Assembly: GCA_905250025.1 (NCBI GenBank)
Contig: CAJNOJ010000126.1
Span: forward strand, 124,001 to 188,000
Direction of reading: 5' to 3'
Origin: Adineta ricciae
Taxonomy: Eukaryota; Rotifera; Eurotatoria; Adinetida; Adinetidae
DNA length: 64,000 nucleotides
Shown: in pieces, positions 1 through 11,230 of the stretch
How positions within the stretch are numbered: position 1 is the stretch's first letter
Layout of the letters: each line of letters starts with the position of its first letter
Notes under the pieces: generated by a model
What the model saw: the letters and a program-made list of their open reading frames with translations, nothing else
What the model was told of the DNA's origin: nothing
Databases searched by the model: none
Made by a program: the position numbers and the translations under genes

Positions 1-916
1 AACTTTTCACATTGTCTGTTGTGAATATAATATAAAATTGACAGATAGCATATGCAATTGTTGTTGAACCAACTAACAAACATTGAAACAGGGCCATTCG
101 AATTAAATTCTTTTCTTTATTAGATCCATTATGATGCGCACTTGTTGCTTGAGCAGTAGGCATAATCCGCCTACTACGTACATGTCGTATTGTAAGTAGA
201 GAGAAAATAAGCATTAATAAAGGTGGGCCAGTACCGTACATAACTAGATGCCAAATGCCGAGAAAATATACATAAGAGCTGTTCATAACCGAACAAGTTC
301 GACGAGTGGGAATGATTTCATAATATGCGAGTACGTGGGCATAGGCAGCATGAACTAAAATCGATGTTATGACAATCGCGCGAATAGCAATACGAAAGCT
401 ACTCCATTTTCGAATATTGCCATCCGACGAGCTGTGTAAAAATCTACAAAAAAGATCTTACTGTCAATCATTCTTAGAATTATATTTACCGATCGAATGA
501 GGCAAAAACAAGAAACCAGACCGTTAATGCTCTAATAAACACAGATGAATGAGCGAAATGACATTTTTCATGACAAGAATTTCTTACCGCCAGACAAAGA
601 CAAGATATGTTCTGACTTGACAACCTACTACAGAATCTACTGTCAGATCAATGCTGTATCCTAATTGAAGTGTTCGAATTGGTAGATTGAACACAGTGAA
701 AAGTAGTGCAGTTACTGATGACGACAGGAAATACATGCAACATGGATTAGTTCTTAAAGTTGGTTTCGTAAAGACATAAACATTCAATACATTGCAAACA
801 ACGCCGAATATAAATATAACAGGAAATCCATATCTCGCAAGCGAGACGATGGCGACATTCATCTCATTGATCATATTCTGAACACTAGGTGAGTTGGTCG
901 TGGTTGATGCAGACAT
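1..916 (-). CDS. Rhodopsin-like GPCR (FMRFamide-receptor type), 3' end off window
   Basis: Seven-helix G-protein coupled receptor of the plasma membrane; the C-terminal helices lie beyond the left edge. Three exons join in phase: 588-916, 490-531 and 1-443, with GT-AG introns of 56 and 46 bp. TM1 carries the GxxxN-type pattern (FIFGVVCNVLNVYVF), TM2 follows after a CCMYFLSS segment, a Cys opens TM3 (VVGCQVRTYLVFVWRA) and TM3 ends in ASFDRFL, the DRY-equivalent. Helices 4, 5 and the start of 6 are readable in exon 3. The start is set at MSASTTT; an upstream in-frame ATG at 940 would add eight residues. The ASFDR motif and Cys-rich TM2 match the receptor at 9643-10635, so they belong to one family. 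Ligand unknown; peptide is likely from the family. Confidence 0.85.
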
Positions 917-940
917 ATTGCCAATGAAGATGACACGCAA

Positions 941-1508
941 ATCGATTGTATCAATAAGAATGGAGTTGCTCCGATTATGACAAGAAAAAAGAAGTGCGTT
1001 TATACTTTTTTTTTTTTACAAAAGACCCATTTATTATACTTTCACTTGAAAGCACATACTGTTATTAAAAGAAAACCTCATTAATCATGCGCCAATCTTC
1101 ATTAGGACATTCTGCTATTATGTTTATAGATATATCAAATTGCTAAAACCATTATAATTCGTGAGTTTTTTATGCATAAAATTCAGGGAAATACTGAGAA
1201 TGTCGCAATATATCATGCGCCGACTGTTTCAAATTGAATTTAGAGGAATGTAAAGCTATACAATAAAGGTTTCGATCTAAAATTATCCACGACGTCATGC
1301 GTGAGTTTCAGATTAATGCTAATGGTAGTTCAAAGAGATGAAAAACTCTTAACCTGAAAGCACTATATTAAAGACTAATGATTGAGACTGCAATGAACGT
1401 ATATGAGGAGGTCTATAGAGAGTTTCAAGAAGTACAGTGGTAGATAAAGTCAGGGATACAAATTTTCTTCGTTTTGTCTACAAAAACGAACTTAAATTCA
1501 GAATAAAA
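941..1508. other. Intergenic, AT-rich, no gene seen
   Basis: No open frame with splice logic or recognisable domain. It lies between the 5' end of the receptor and the 3' end of the SWSAP1-like gene and contains a T tract near 1007-1018. Confidence 0.5.
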
Positions 1509-2207
1509 TTAGTCCTTTTGCTCTTCGATCATTGCACATAAAGGCATTATTTCATTTCTTCCACTTCGAAGGTTAAACACACACGAACTGTTGCTCTTTG
1601 TTGATAAATGCACTTGAAAACGATAATCTCCATCTTCCAGCATTTCAATGTCGATTGCCAAATTAAATAATGCTCGTTGTTCAACATTTGCCATCGAAAT
1701 CTCTGCACACGTACATGAACATAATAGAATCAGATCATTGCGATGAGATCTTGCGCTTAAATATTCATATGTATCTTTCAATAAAGCACACGCCGAAATA
1801 ATCTTGAATGAATCATCCTGTTTCGATAGTGGAAATTCTAGATAACCATCAATGATGATGATATCACACGTCGAATCGCTTAAATGTTTGTGCACATCGA
1901 ATATCGTTGGCAAATAATGAAATCGAATCAAATGCAGATTTGCCGTTGAAAGTGATTTTGGAATTAATGTATGAACAAGTGAGGGTATGGTTTGAAACGG
2001 CGCAGGTGTGTAGAAGGATACGCGTTTGCCAATTGCAGCATAGGAGAGAGCTGCTTGAAAGAGCAGAGGACGAAAACATTGATCAGCATCACCACGAATT
2101 AAACAAGTTCGTGCAAATGGAAGTAACGATCGTAAATGATTAATAAACGATCCGTTTCTTTCACTTGAATAGTTTCCAAGAGGAAATATTGCACCAACAA
2201 TATTCAT
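1509..2207 (-). CDS. SWSAP1-like RAD51-paralogue ATPase-fold protein
   Basis: Single-exon, 232 residues, near the 229 residues of human SWSAP1. SWSAP1 pairs with the SWIM-domain protein SWS1/ZSWIM7 in the Shu complex that supports RAD51 filaments in homologous recombination. Similar blocks seen in order are a strand-loop (CLIRGDADQCFRPLLFQAAL) where Walker A should be, the segment FQTIPSL, the pattern LHLIRFHYLPT, and a Walker B strand (CDIIIIDGYLEF). The P-loop Gly-Lys-Ser/Thr is absent, so ATP binding through a normal Walker A is unlikely. The identification rests on block order and length rather than high identity. Alternative: another degenerate RecA-fold protein. Confidence 0.68.
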   Translation of the reverse strand: MNIVGAIFPLGNYSSERNGSFINHLRSLLPFARTCLIRGDADQCFRPLLFQAALSYAAIGKRVSFYTPAPFQTIPSLVHTLIPKSLSTANLHLIRFHYLPTIFDVHKHLSDSTCDIIIIDGYLEFPLSKQDDSFKIISACALLKDTYEYLSARSHRNDLILLCSCTCAEISMANVEQRALFNLAIDIEMLEDGDYRFQVHLSTKSNSSCVFNLRSGRNEIMPLCAMIEEQKD

Positions 2208-3012
2208 TTTCGAATGGAATATAAATGGCTAGAAAGAATTGGGAATGATTCGTTAACTGAAATTTTCGGCATGATGTCACTACACACTGGTTAATCATGT
2301 GGATCAAACGATATCTGATAATGAAAAGGCAAAGATGTGCTTGTTCTGCTTCCAAACAAGTTCTTTATTGTTTTCGAAAAGACACAAAACAGTCCGTGCC
2401 GCTTCCTTTGCTATTCACATCTCAATTTCCAGCGTAATCATCATCGGTGATCTGTATTGATTGAATTCTAAACATGATCTCTTTTGTTTTTCGTTAGTGA
2501 AGACAACAGAAAGTGATAATCGTCTAACGGAAGAAGCCACATCAAACACATCTTTTATACAAACAAACATCATGCCGTGTATTGAGATGCTTATCAACAG
2601 GAAATGGAGATTGTTTTGTGCTGTTTGTCTATATTATTCAAATAATGAATCGTACTCAATTACAAAAAAGGATAGACAGCAGACAGCAATAATACCACGG
2701 AGAAGGTCACCGAGAAAAACGCATTTTTCTAACGAAAATCGTCCCTGACTTTTTTTCAAAGTTCCATCAATCAATACATACATCTGAAAATCACTGCTCA
2801 GCATCGAACAGCCAATAGAAAGTCGTACTGTACTTATCAGCAAACAAGAAGAAGAAATCATTTTCTCTCTCTCTCTATCATTGGATAAGAGAGGAAGAGA
2901 GAGAAAGAGAAAGCAGTTATAAGTCAAACATCATATTTGACGAATAACAGACGTATATTCTCGCCAGACTTTATTATTTGCCAGTTTGCAGGTGACTTAT
3001 ATTATTAAAATC
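2208..3012. other. Intergenic / HAND upstream region
   Basis: Divergent interval between the SWSAP1-like gene and HAND. It includes a CT/GA-rich patch at about 2865-2915. Open frames of 60-97 codons exist on both strands but none shows a domain or splice context. It probably contains 5' UTR and promoter sequence for both neighbours. Confidence 0.45.
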
Positions 3013-3687
3013 ATGTTCAACGTATCGAACGATTATTTCATTTCTCCACCATCCTCATCATCATCGTCTTCAGCGTCGATGATTTTCAATTCGAATTCAT
3101 CTTATCACCCATATTCACGATTCCCCGCATCACATTATCCAACCAATGAATTGCCAGCATATTCCCTCGGAACTAATCATTCGGCTTGGAATGAACTCGA
3201 AACTATTAGTGAACGACAACCAGGTATGATGGTATCTTAGATAGTTTTTGTAAGAGTACAGAACATCTTATCTCATAGGTGTTCCTCGCATTTTTAAACG
3301 ACGTGTATCAGCTAATAAAAAGGAACGTCGTCGCACATTGTCCATTAATACTGCCTTTTCTGACCTGCGCACAGCCATACCGAATGTTCAACCAGATACG
3401 AAATTATCCAAAATTAAAACACTGAAATTAGCGACGAAATACATCGAGTATTTGCTGGATATTCTTGCTAAAGACGATCCAACGGCAATGCCGAGTGCAT
3501 TCAAGGCCGATATAACAAGAACTCGAAAAGAATCACGAGAATCCAACAAAGTAACACAGAAATGCTCGATTATTCTTCCTAGAAGATTTTATTTTAGTAC
3601 GACACACGGAAATCCAAAGAACGAACTGGGTGGCCCCAAACGGTCTGGCAATCGGAATTGAACCGTCGCGAAACGAGTAATCTGTAA
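3013..3687 (+). CDS. HAND: HAND-type bHLH transcription factor
   Basis: Nuclear E-box binding factor of mesoderm/heart-type development in other animals. Three exons: 3013-3223, 3279-3550, 3598-3687, joined in phase. Exon 1 codes a Ser/Tyr/Pro-rich N-terminus. Exon 2 carries the bHLH: basic region ANKKERRRTLSINTAF, helix 1, loop with NVQPDTKLSKIKTLKLAT and helix 2 to LLDILAKDD. This is the HAND signature rather than Twist or Tal. Exon 3 restores the HAND C-terminal block ERTGWPQTVWQSEL, which is invisible if the 47-bp intron is read through (frame then ends GGPKRSGNRN). The start at 3013 is preferred over an upstream in-frame ATG at 2986 because it begins the Ser-rich HAND-like N-terminus; the promoter is not resolved. 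Confidence 0.9.
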
Positions 3688-3914
3688 TGTTTCATCATTT
3701 GCCGCTGTTCAATACTGATTCGATTCTCTACGACGATAACTAACGAACAATGGTTGACATGTAAAATATATTAATTTGTTTCGTTTTCATTAGAAAAAAT
3801 GCTGTGCGTATGTATCTGGTTTATTTCTTTCTAATTACAACAGGCAGTCAATAAGTACAGTTGTGATATGATTAAAAATGGTCAATGACTACATTGACGT
3901 TTTTTGTTTCTATC

Positions 3915-3917
<3 letters not shown>

Positions 3918-3948
<31 letters not shown>
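3918..3948 (+). repeat. (GA)n microsatellite
   Basis: About 15 uninterrupted AG dinucleotides in the intergenic gap between HAND and the riboflavin transporter (3688-4142). The rest of that gap is AT-rich without a gene. Confidence 0.95.
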
Positions 3949-3950
<2 letters not shown>

Positions 3951-4142
3951 GAGATCTGTTCAATATCAATCATTTAAATGAAATAAGATAGATAATTACA
4001 GAATAAAGGTTAACATGAAAAGAATTTGTCATGACAGCAAATGGTGTAACTTAACTTCTATTACTACGGAACAAAAACCAGATGTTTTCCATGTCGAGAA
4101 AATTATTTGACATGACTAACAAAATGAATTCAATTTTATTTT

Positions 4143-5399
4143 TTAACAAACAATCTGTTCACATGCTCTCCGCTCGTGGAACAAACCAAACGTATCAATA
4201 AGGAGGTAAGCAATAACTGAGCCCGTCAATGCGCCGAACTGAACATTGACGCCATACCAGAACATCCCATTGGTTGAATGTATTCGTACATAATTTGCAA
4301 TAACTAAACGTGGATAACCCAAGAAGATATACGTACTAAGCCAGATAATCAGGATAAGAGCACTCCCTTTGGTTGTATCAACCCATGGTGGACACGGACT
4401 TTTAAACGAGACAAATAAATCAAATGCAAATGCTAATGAGCCGATGATGATTAGAATTAATAAATAACGTTTGGATAACAATGGTTTGACCATTCCAAAT
4501 ACCCAAACAAGTGTTAACATCCACGGTGAAATGATCGTTCCTAAATAGAATATTCGATGTCCATATGGCATCAGTACGTATGTAGAGATGGAAAGAGCCA
4601 TTCCGAATAGAACTGAACTGGTGAAAGCACATGCTAACAGAAGAAGAATATAGGACAAACGAGTTAATGGCTTGTCTATAGATTCCGTTGATTCGTTTGA
4701 CAAAGTGTCTGCGTTGGTTTGGTATGAGCTTTGACCGATCGTTGTCCATTGTAAAAGTACATACGAAACAAATGAAATAGTTAGCAATATGAATAAACAT
4801 AGAAAATAGATCGAAACAGAAAATCGTGCAGTTTCATAAATAGCTTCAGTCGTATTTGTACCATTAGCCGATTGAATGCAATGAATTTGTCCGTTTCCTT
4901 GTGCAATAGCAAGTAAACTCGGTAGGATAGAAGTTAAACTCTCTCCGAGAAAAATTGCACTAGTAAATTCTTTTCGAAATCGATGCATGTAATCAGCAAA
5001 TGTAATAGACGATGTGCAATCGAGTAGCGATAGAAAAAAAGCCAATATTAACAAGGCTGTACTACGTTTTTCATTGCCGATCGTGGTTGTGTACGACCAA
5101 AAGAAGATCATCAAGAAACATGATAGCATTCCAATTAAAATCACAATGTAATTAATTGGTATAGGATTGATTGTTCGTTTCCGGCAAAGACATTTGTATA
5201 ACACGAGTGAAAAAGGCCCAATATTTCCAAGATTAGTGATCAATGCAAGATTGGCACCTAGTTTCCAACTTTCTGGTTGAGTTAAAACAATCTGTGGCAA
5301 TTGTGCATAGATTCCATTGACATCTGTCCATGATGAAAGAAAAAATAGTGTGATCAAAAGATAAGTAGCATATTGAGGTAAAGGCCATCGTTGAAACAT
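4143..5399 (-). CDS. SLC52A riboflavin transporter
   Basis: Intronless, 418 residues, plasma-membrane importer of vitamin B2. The N-terminus has the family signature: a first helix, then SSWTDVNGIYAQLP (family form: SW..VNG.W.ELP), followed by ESWKLGANLALITNLGNIGP leading into TM2. About ten to eleven hydrophobic helices follow with a central hydrophilic loop (roughly residues 225-250) rich in Ser/Thr/Asn, as in SLC52A members of 445-470 residues. The ATG at 5399 opens the first helix directly. No introns, in contrast to most neighbours; an intronless copy could reflect retroposition or intron loss. Assignment to a specific vertebrate paralogue is not meaningful. Confidence 0.9.
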   Translation of the reverse strand: MFQRWPLPQYATYLLITLFFLSSWTDVNGIYAQLPQIVLTQPESWKLGANLALITNLGNIGPFSLVLYKCLCRKRTINPIPINYIVILIGMLSCFLMIFFWSYTTTIGNEKRSTALLILAFFLSLLDCTSSITFADYMHRFRKEFTSAIFLGESLTSILPSLLAIAQGNGQIHCIQSANGTNTTEAIYETARFSVSIYFLCLFILLTISFVSYVLLQWTTIGQSSYQTNADTLSNESTESIDKPLTRLSYILLLLACAFTSSVLFGMALSISTYVLMPYGHRIFYLGTIISPWMLTLVWVFGMVKPLLSKRYLLILIIIGSLAFAFDLFVSFKSPCPPWVDTTKGSALILIIWLSTYIFLGYPRLVIANYVRIHSTNGMFWYGVNVQFGALTGSVIAYLLIDTFGLFHERRACEQIVC

Positions 5400-5963
5400 G
5401 TTCTATCGAGGAAAAACAACTAATAAGTGTGCGTGTGGATTGATTTTTTTATAAACGAACTATCATTGTTGCTTTTCTTCATACGATGACCTTTTTACTT
5501 CGAAATAGAGTTGTAAGATTACCTTCTTTTTTCGATTGTTTTATAATGGCAGAAAAGAAAAGACAAAGTATCATTGACGAAACAATAAATATCATTTGCA
5601 CTCTAAAATCATTGTTCGCTTCTTATACAATGAATTCTGGAGTTTGAGCGTGAATAGTATCTCCTACATACTCAATCAAGCAATGTTGACAAACAAATTG
5701 ATATCGTTCGTCATTCCTACCTTGAATTGCTCACATATCTTTTGTATATTGTTCGGTTATCTGGGAGCAACGAGATCTCTTGCTCTATGCATCACATCAT
5801 TGCGCTTCAGAATGTTTTAATTCTATCTTCGGATATGTGAAAGTGTAAAGTTATAGTTTATTATCTTGAAAAACATGCTGGTTTGTTTAGTATCATGGAA
5901 AACATATCATTGGGTGACGAAAAAAAAAGAATGATGAAAGAGAAGAAACACAAATTGGACAGT
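5400..5963. other. Intergenic
   Basis: Separates two minus-strand genes. A plus-strand open frame at 5596-5820 (74 codons) shows no domain, and I do not call it. Otherwise AT-rich. Confidence 0.4.
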
Positions 5964-6923
5964 TTATAAATTTTTCACGCATTGAGAAGGTGGATCAGAT
6001 CCCTAAAACAAAGAGAAGCAAATATGAATCTTCGAAAATTCAAAAAGCAGCATCCAATCACCTTGTATGATTTACAAACAAGCCCAATCAGATCTTTTTC
6101 AGCTTGTTTTTGCATATCTTCTGTGTGTTCACCATTGAGTGTTACCCATGGCACGTATTGATGAGCTGGTTGAAGACTCTCCGTTTGAACGGCATAAGCA
6201 TGCTGTAATTGATTGCCCAATCGACTATGTGTGCAAGCGGTGATTTGATCATAATCAATCGTTGTCTTTTGTGCGCATTCTGTAGCTACCGATTCCATTT
6301 CACCGTCAGTAGTTTCTGTACAATAGATGAATGGCTAAATAGATTTTTAAATGAATGTCATTCAATCTCAGTAGAATTGAATGTTTATTTACCATGTGTT
6401 GCTCAGTTTGTGGATAGAAATTGATCACACAAGCCTGTAGAAAGAAAACGAGAAAAAATATGAATTGATGTTGAATATATCTTACATGAATGAGATTTCC
6501 ATAACACTCCTCAGCACCATGTTGACAATAGTATTGATACAGTTTGGTTTCCGGTCGATATAATTCCCGAGTGTTACCATATGGAACAAAGGTAATATTC
6601 ACAATGTCGAGAATTGATTGATAAGCATTCCATACTTGTGTTGATATAAATTGTCGACAGTCAGGACATAGTGTTTCGTAGTAGATCGATAGATTGACAC
6701 GTTCACCACTAGCTCGTGTTTTCCAAACATATGTTTGACATTGTTCAGTTACCTAGAACATTAGAACTTTGTAGAAGAATGAAGAAAATTGTCTACATAC
6801 ATTGCAAGCTCGTGCAACTTCTTTGCTTTCACACCATTTTGATGGTGAACTTGGACAATCGGTGGTTAAACCACCGGTTATAAAAACCAAAACTATAGTC
6901 GAAACTATAAGTGAAACGTACAT
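5964..6923 (-). CDS. IFI30: GILT lysosomal thiol reductase
   Basis: Gamma-interferon-inducible lysosomal thiol reductase family: reduces protein disulfides in endolysosomes at low pH. Five exons: 6801-6923, 6486-6752, 6393-6434, 6062-6334, 5964-6002, all in phase. Exon 1 gives a signal peptide and a saposin-like N-terminus (WCESKEVARAC). Exon 2 holds the active site YYETLCPDCRQF (CxxC = CPDC) and the GILT signature CQHGAEECYGNLIH. Exon 4 carries PFIYC, the Cys-rich stretch and AHQYVPWVTLNGEH; the tail ends near a Cys as in animal GILTs. The exon 4 acceptor at 6335-6336 keeps PFIYCTETTDGE in frame; a nearer AG would break it. Next to the PPOX gene on the same strand; 82 bp separates them. Confidence 0.93.
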
Positions 6924-7005
6924 TTTATCTGAAATAAAGCAAAAAACTTCCTAAGCATGACACGACGCATATCACAGGTCTCTAATACTACTAAAATCCA
7001 CATTC

Positions 7006-8640
7006 TCACTGTTGTGTTGTCCTAGAATTCAAATTTAGATACTCCATTTCTACTCGAGCATCATAGATGATATCGTTAACGCCTATACCACGATAAGAGT
7101 TTCCCACCAGAGTCAAAGGTAGTTGATCTCGTCGAATTAGAGCGTAAATATCATCGAGAACATCCTGATGGCCAACGTTATAATTCTAAATATGAAAGTA
7201 ATCGAATGAGATCGAAGGTAACTTTTCATACGTACTGGTATTGATTTGTTCAATCGTGCGACGGAGTAAACAGCTGGTTTCTCGTCTAGATTCATTTGCT
7301 TTTTCAATTCTTTCATGACAATATTCATGATTTGATCTTCAGTAAGTTCTCCTAGTCTTAGTTCATCAAACCACGCTCCACCCATCATGACTGTTAACTG
7401 TGACCCATGCTTTTGTTTATCGATCGTATGTCGTACACATGTGTCGAATAAAACTCCTAATAAATGTGAATGTTCGCGTGTGGGAATCAAATATCCAAAT
7501 GCTTCCTTTGGATAAATATCTTCTTTTCCATAGAGTAGATTGATCACCACCATATTCACAAATGCGATTTGATTTAACCGTGATCGCAAGATCTTGTGTT
7601 GAGTATCATCGAGAAGGTTTGCTAATTCATATGCGGGTAATGCGCTGATCAAATGATCTACAACGAATTTCTCGTTCGATCGCGTGCAAATTGAGACATG
7701 ATCATCTGAGAAGTCAATTCTTTGTAAAAGTTGCTTCGGCTTCAATTCGACATTGGGCAATGATTGCAAATGGTCGACTAATGTCCTTGTTAACTTTTCC
7801 ATTCCATCTTTTAAATAGTAAATCGCATGTTTACTCAGAATATGCGAATAATCATTTAGATTTAAGTCGTTAAATAGAAGATTCACTGGATCTTCCGTTT
7901 TTCTATCCTGTCTGGATTTCATAATGCCGTTTATGACTGAGCCATGAGTCTGTTCAAACTCGAAAATTTTCTTCAAAACGCTTTTTGCACTTAACTTGGA
8001 CACATCGCCAGCGTAGATACCTTTCAGGAGTGGATCGAGTAAATATTCGACAATCTCTTCACCAAGAATATCGCCTAAAACGGATGAGATTGAAAATTAT
8101 CGATATTCTTCTTTGAGATTTACCGAATCGACGATAAATGAAGGATCTAATCGATTCATCTTGGACTTTAACTCGACCTTGCTTAGAAAAATACTCATAA
8201 AGAGCGTAGACAAACGGGGGATAACGCAGTGGTTTTCCTCCGAATATTAACGATAAGTCATTGAGATTGACTAGATTTTGCTTGTAATAAATTAATTTAT
8301 TTTTATTCGCTGGGGCAGATTTTTCGATTGGACAAAACTGATCATCGAAGATTTTCAATTGCTCAAGTAATTGTAACGTATTAATCGCGGAATGTTTACT
8401 TAGAGAAGTATTTCCACTTTGTAGTCGCAATGTTCGAGCGCCAAGTTCGAATATATGAGCATCGTATTTCGGACCGAGTTGATCTGTTCGTATCCAACCA
8501 CCGAAACGTGACGACCGTTCGAATAGTAAGATTTTCAAATGTGGAAGTTTCGAAGCTGCTGCCTTTTGAGCGAGATAGTACGCAGATGCAAGACCAGATA
8601 TACCACCACCAGCAATACCGACTGTTAACGATTTCTGCAT
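7006..8640 (-). CDS. PPOX: Protoporphyrinogen oxidase
   Basis: Penultimate heme-synthesis enzyme: oxidises protoporphyrinogen IX to protoporphyrin IX with FAD at the inner mitochondrial membrane. Three exons: 8124-8640, 7236-8074, 7006-7185. The N-terminus has the dinucleotide-binding motif GIAGGGISGLASAYYLAQ and the conserved FGGWIRT and FELGARTLR blocks. The middle carries GIYAGDVSKLS, the FAD-domain pattern DHLISALPAYEL, GYLIPTREHSHLLGVLFD and TVMMGGAWF. The last exon gives LTLVGNSYRGIGVNDII, the C-terminal FAD-contact motif. About 510 residues, as expected (human 477). No cleavable presequence is apparent, as in animal PPOX. All family blocks are present, so it should be active. Confidence 0.96.
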
Positions 8641-9642
8641 TCTAGAAACTGATGAAGAAGACCAGACGAACGTGCGAAATCGAAGGAGCTAGGCATACTA
8701 TTTGATCGTAGAACGAACTAATCGAACAAACTATAATTCAAAAGAGGTCGCTAGATTTCAAAGAATGCAGATCTAGGCCAACATCTTATTTTCTACTTTC
8801 TATTCAAATCAGAGACCTATTTTACATTTGCAGCTAACACGTGATATTGCAAACATTTCATACATGTGTCATAGTGTTCTGTGCTTTGTCTGCGGCACGA
8901 ACTCGACTTAGCACGAAGTTATTAAAGACAAGTCACGTTTTGCTGCGTCCGCTACTTGTCAGATGTTATGATCTTTTTCTTCTCAGTCGATGGTTAATCT
9001 TTCATTTACCGCTGAGAAAAGCACGGCACTCGATGATTAATGACTAATACGGGAACAGATTATAGAAACTTTCATTACGGTTTAGAACAAGTGACTCGAA
9101 ACTTTGTTGTTAATACCAGATATCTGTGTTTAGTTTGAAGGTATACAGGAAATGAAGATAAAAAGAATTTTCTTTCGTAAATTATTTCTTTTCTTGTGAA
9201 TGTCAATGCAATACTGAATAGAGGTTTTGAAATATGAACACATAGACATCCTTCCTTCACAGAAGATTAGCTTCGAGAGAAATGATAAATTACGTTAATG
9301 AGTTCAAAGTCAATATTTCTCACATGAGTTGATACGTTCAACATCCTTACTCTATATTTCCATCGTATAACTTCAGTTTTGTTTGACATTACAGTTTGCC
9401 GCCATCACATATCTTACGGAGGATGTTTTCAATACGCACAAGTAGATCATTGATTATTAATCTTCCGCTATAATCAATTATCATCAAAGAACATCTCCAA
9501 AGAAAAAATACGGATCTAGATGTAGAATTTGCGGTGTATCTCGTCCGAAGGAGAGATCTAAATAACTTTCTTTCATTACCTCTTCAGCTCACATTCCCTT
9601 CTTCTTTCATTTCGAGAATAACTAACATTAATTTTCTCAAAA
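8641..9642. other. Divergent intergenic region between PPOX and a GPCR
   Basis: About 1 kb without a supported gene. It must contain the promoters of the minus-strand PPOX and the plus-strand receptor. Short open frames on both strands have no domain. Confidence 0.4.
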
Positions 9643-10635
9643 ATGAATATTGCATCTATTCAAGCCTTGACAAACAACATTTCCTACTACGCACCGTATT
9701 GTATTCTCGTTTTGGGTAACGTCAGTTGTATTTGTAACTTTATTACATTTACTGTCAAACAATTACGACATAATTCATGTGGATGGTACTTTCTTATGTC
9801 TGCTTTATTTGATTTTCTCTATATTAATTTTGGTTTATTCACGAAATTATCTTCAGAACAATATGGAAGTACATTACAAAACACCAACCTTGCTTGGTGT
9901 CGGATTCGTGTGTTTCTCACATGGACTTTGCCCTGTTTTGCAACGAGTTATTTAGTTTTAGCATCGCTCGACCGATGCCTTTCCACATCAACAATAACAC
10001 GACTTCGTTCGTTCAGCCAGGTGAAGATCGCTCGTCGAATAACGCCGATACCCGTTCTTTTGTACAGCCTTACAACTTGCCATCAATTTTTCTATTATGA
10101 CCTTCGACCTACGTGTTCGCCGTTGCCAGGCACATACGCGTTTTTCCTGTCGATGTATAGTATTATTTGGACAAGCTTAATTCCGCAAGGTTGCATGCTT
10201 AGTTTTGGAATATTAACCTATTTAAATATTAGGAAAAGTCGTCTACGTCTTATTCATCCCGTTGCAGAAAGAACAAATGAGCCGAAGCGCAGTCGCATGG
10301 ACACCCAGATGATTCGAATCACCTTAATACAAGTGCTTTGCAGTTCGATATTGTTGAATATTCGAACAGCTTACTATTCGTATACTGTCCTGTCGACAAG
10401 CATAGCGAAAAGTAGCGAACGTCGTGCTATGGAGTCACTACTTCTGCAAATATCAAGTTTCGTTTTCTATCTGAACTTCAGCAAAGGATTTTTTGTGAAC
10501 ACACTATCAAGTAAATTATTTCGTCGAGTTTTTAAACAACAGCTGATTGCATTCTGCCATCGAATAACTTGCGGAAAATTTCACATGGCATTCAAGGACG
10601 AACGTCAAGCTAATCCTACAAAAGTCGCGTCCTAA
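9643..10635 (+). CDS. Rhodopsin-like GPCR (FMRFamide-receptor type)
   Basis: Intronless 330-residue seven-helix receptor. TM1 ends GNVSCICNF, TM2 has CGWYFLMSALFDF, TM3 opens with Cys (AWCRIRVFLTW) and closes with LASLDRCLST, the DRY-equivalent. TM5 contains PQGCMLSFGILTYL, followed by a basic third intracellular loop (SRLRLIHPVAE...RSRMD), TM6 without the classical CWxP, and TM7 SFVFYLNFSKGFFVNTLSSKLFR in place of NPxxY. The same family as the receptors at 1-916 and 31061-32146 and the relic at 10960-11230. Ligand unknown; peptide is plausible from family resemblance. Confidence 0.85.
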   Translation: MNIASIQALTNNISYYAPYCILVLGNVSCICNFITFTVKQLRHNSCGWYFLMSALFDFLYINFGLFTKLSSEQYGSTLQNTNLAWCRIRVFLTWTLPCFATSYLVLASLDRCLSTSTITRLRSFSQVKIARRITPIPVLLYSLTTCHQFFYYDLRPTCSPLPGTYAFFLSMYSIIWTSLIPQGCMLSFGILTYLNIRKSRLRLIHPVAERTNEPKRSRMDTQMIRITLIQVLCSSILLNIRTAYYSYTVLSTSIAKSSERRAMESLLLQISSFVFYLNFSKGFFVNTLSSKLFRRVFKQQLIAFCHRITCGKFHMAFKDERQANPTKVAS

Positions 10636-10959
10636 TTTACCGAGTAGAACGCTGGTAAAAACCAGACAAGACTGATCTATTTTCGAAGAAGTAGAAATAA
10701 TTTCTATTTCTCTTTATCATCGAAAGATAACATCAACATAAATTAATCATGAATAAATACATATTTCTTTTCACTTCGATGAATACACGACAAATAATAA
10801 TTATGTTCTATAAATATAATATTTGGAGATGTGGAAGCAGTCTTTCGACGATTCTCGATAGCTTTTCTTCCATGAATGTAAGGCGTAGTTCGAATTCGGA
10901 TAATATGCGTCGATCAACAAGAAACCGACTTTGAAAGAATGCGTTAATTATAATGAAAG

Positions 10960-11230
10960 GATGTATACAAAACGGAAGAAGGCGTTGATTGTCATTTGGG
11001 TTCGAATTCTATCAACCTTGGCATTAGTTATATTTTCCTATATAATACTAATTTCTGGTAATGCGGATTGTATCTGCATTTTGCCCGATTTCCTGTCGAA
11101 CAAGTACATGAGAATTTCTGCGGATCGTATTTTGCCATGTCTCCTCTTGTGAATGTTTCTCATTGTTACTATAAATACATTGATAAAAGTAATATCATAA
11201 CTAAACAGCTTGACACATATTTTTAGCACA
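10960..11230 (+). pseudogene. Decayed GPCR fragment (TM1-TM2 region)
   Basis: A frame reading VIWVRILSTLALVIFSYI then SGNADCICIL resembles TM1 of the intact receptor 340 bp upstream (its GNVSCICNF). The match then moves to another frame, reading ENFCGSYFAMSPLV, comparable to the receptor's HNSCGWYFLMSALF. The frame change within a few codons and the following stops show that it is broken. Probably a tandem duplicate that has decayed. The remaining helices are not recognisable downstream. Confidence 0.5.

Noticed and set aside
5596-5820. Plus-strand 74-codon frame
   Set aside because: No domain, no splice context, AT-rich composition typical of chance frames.
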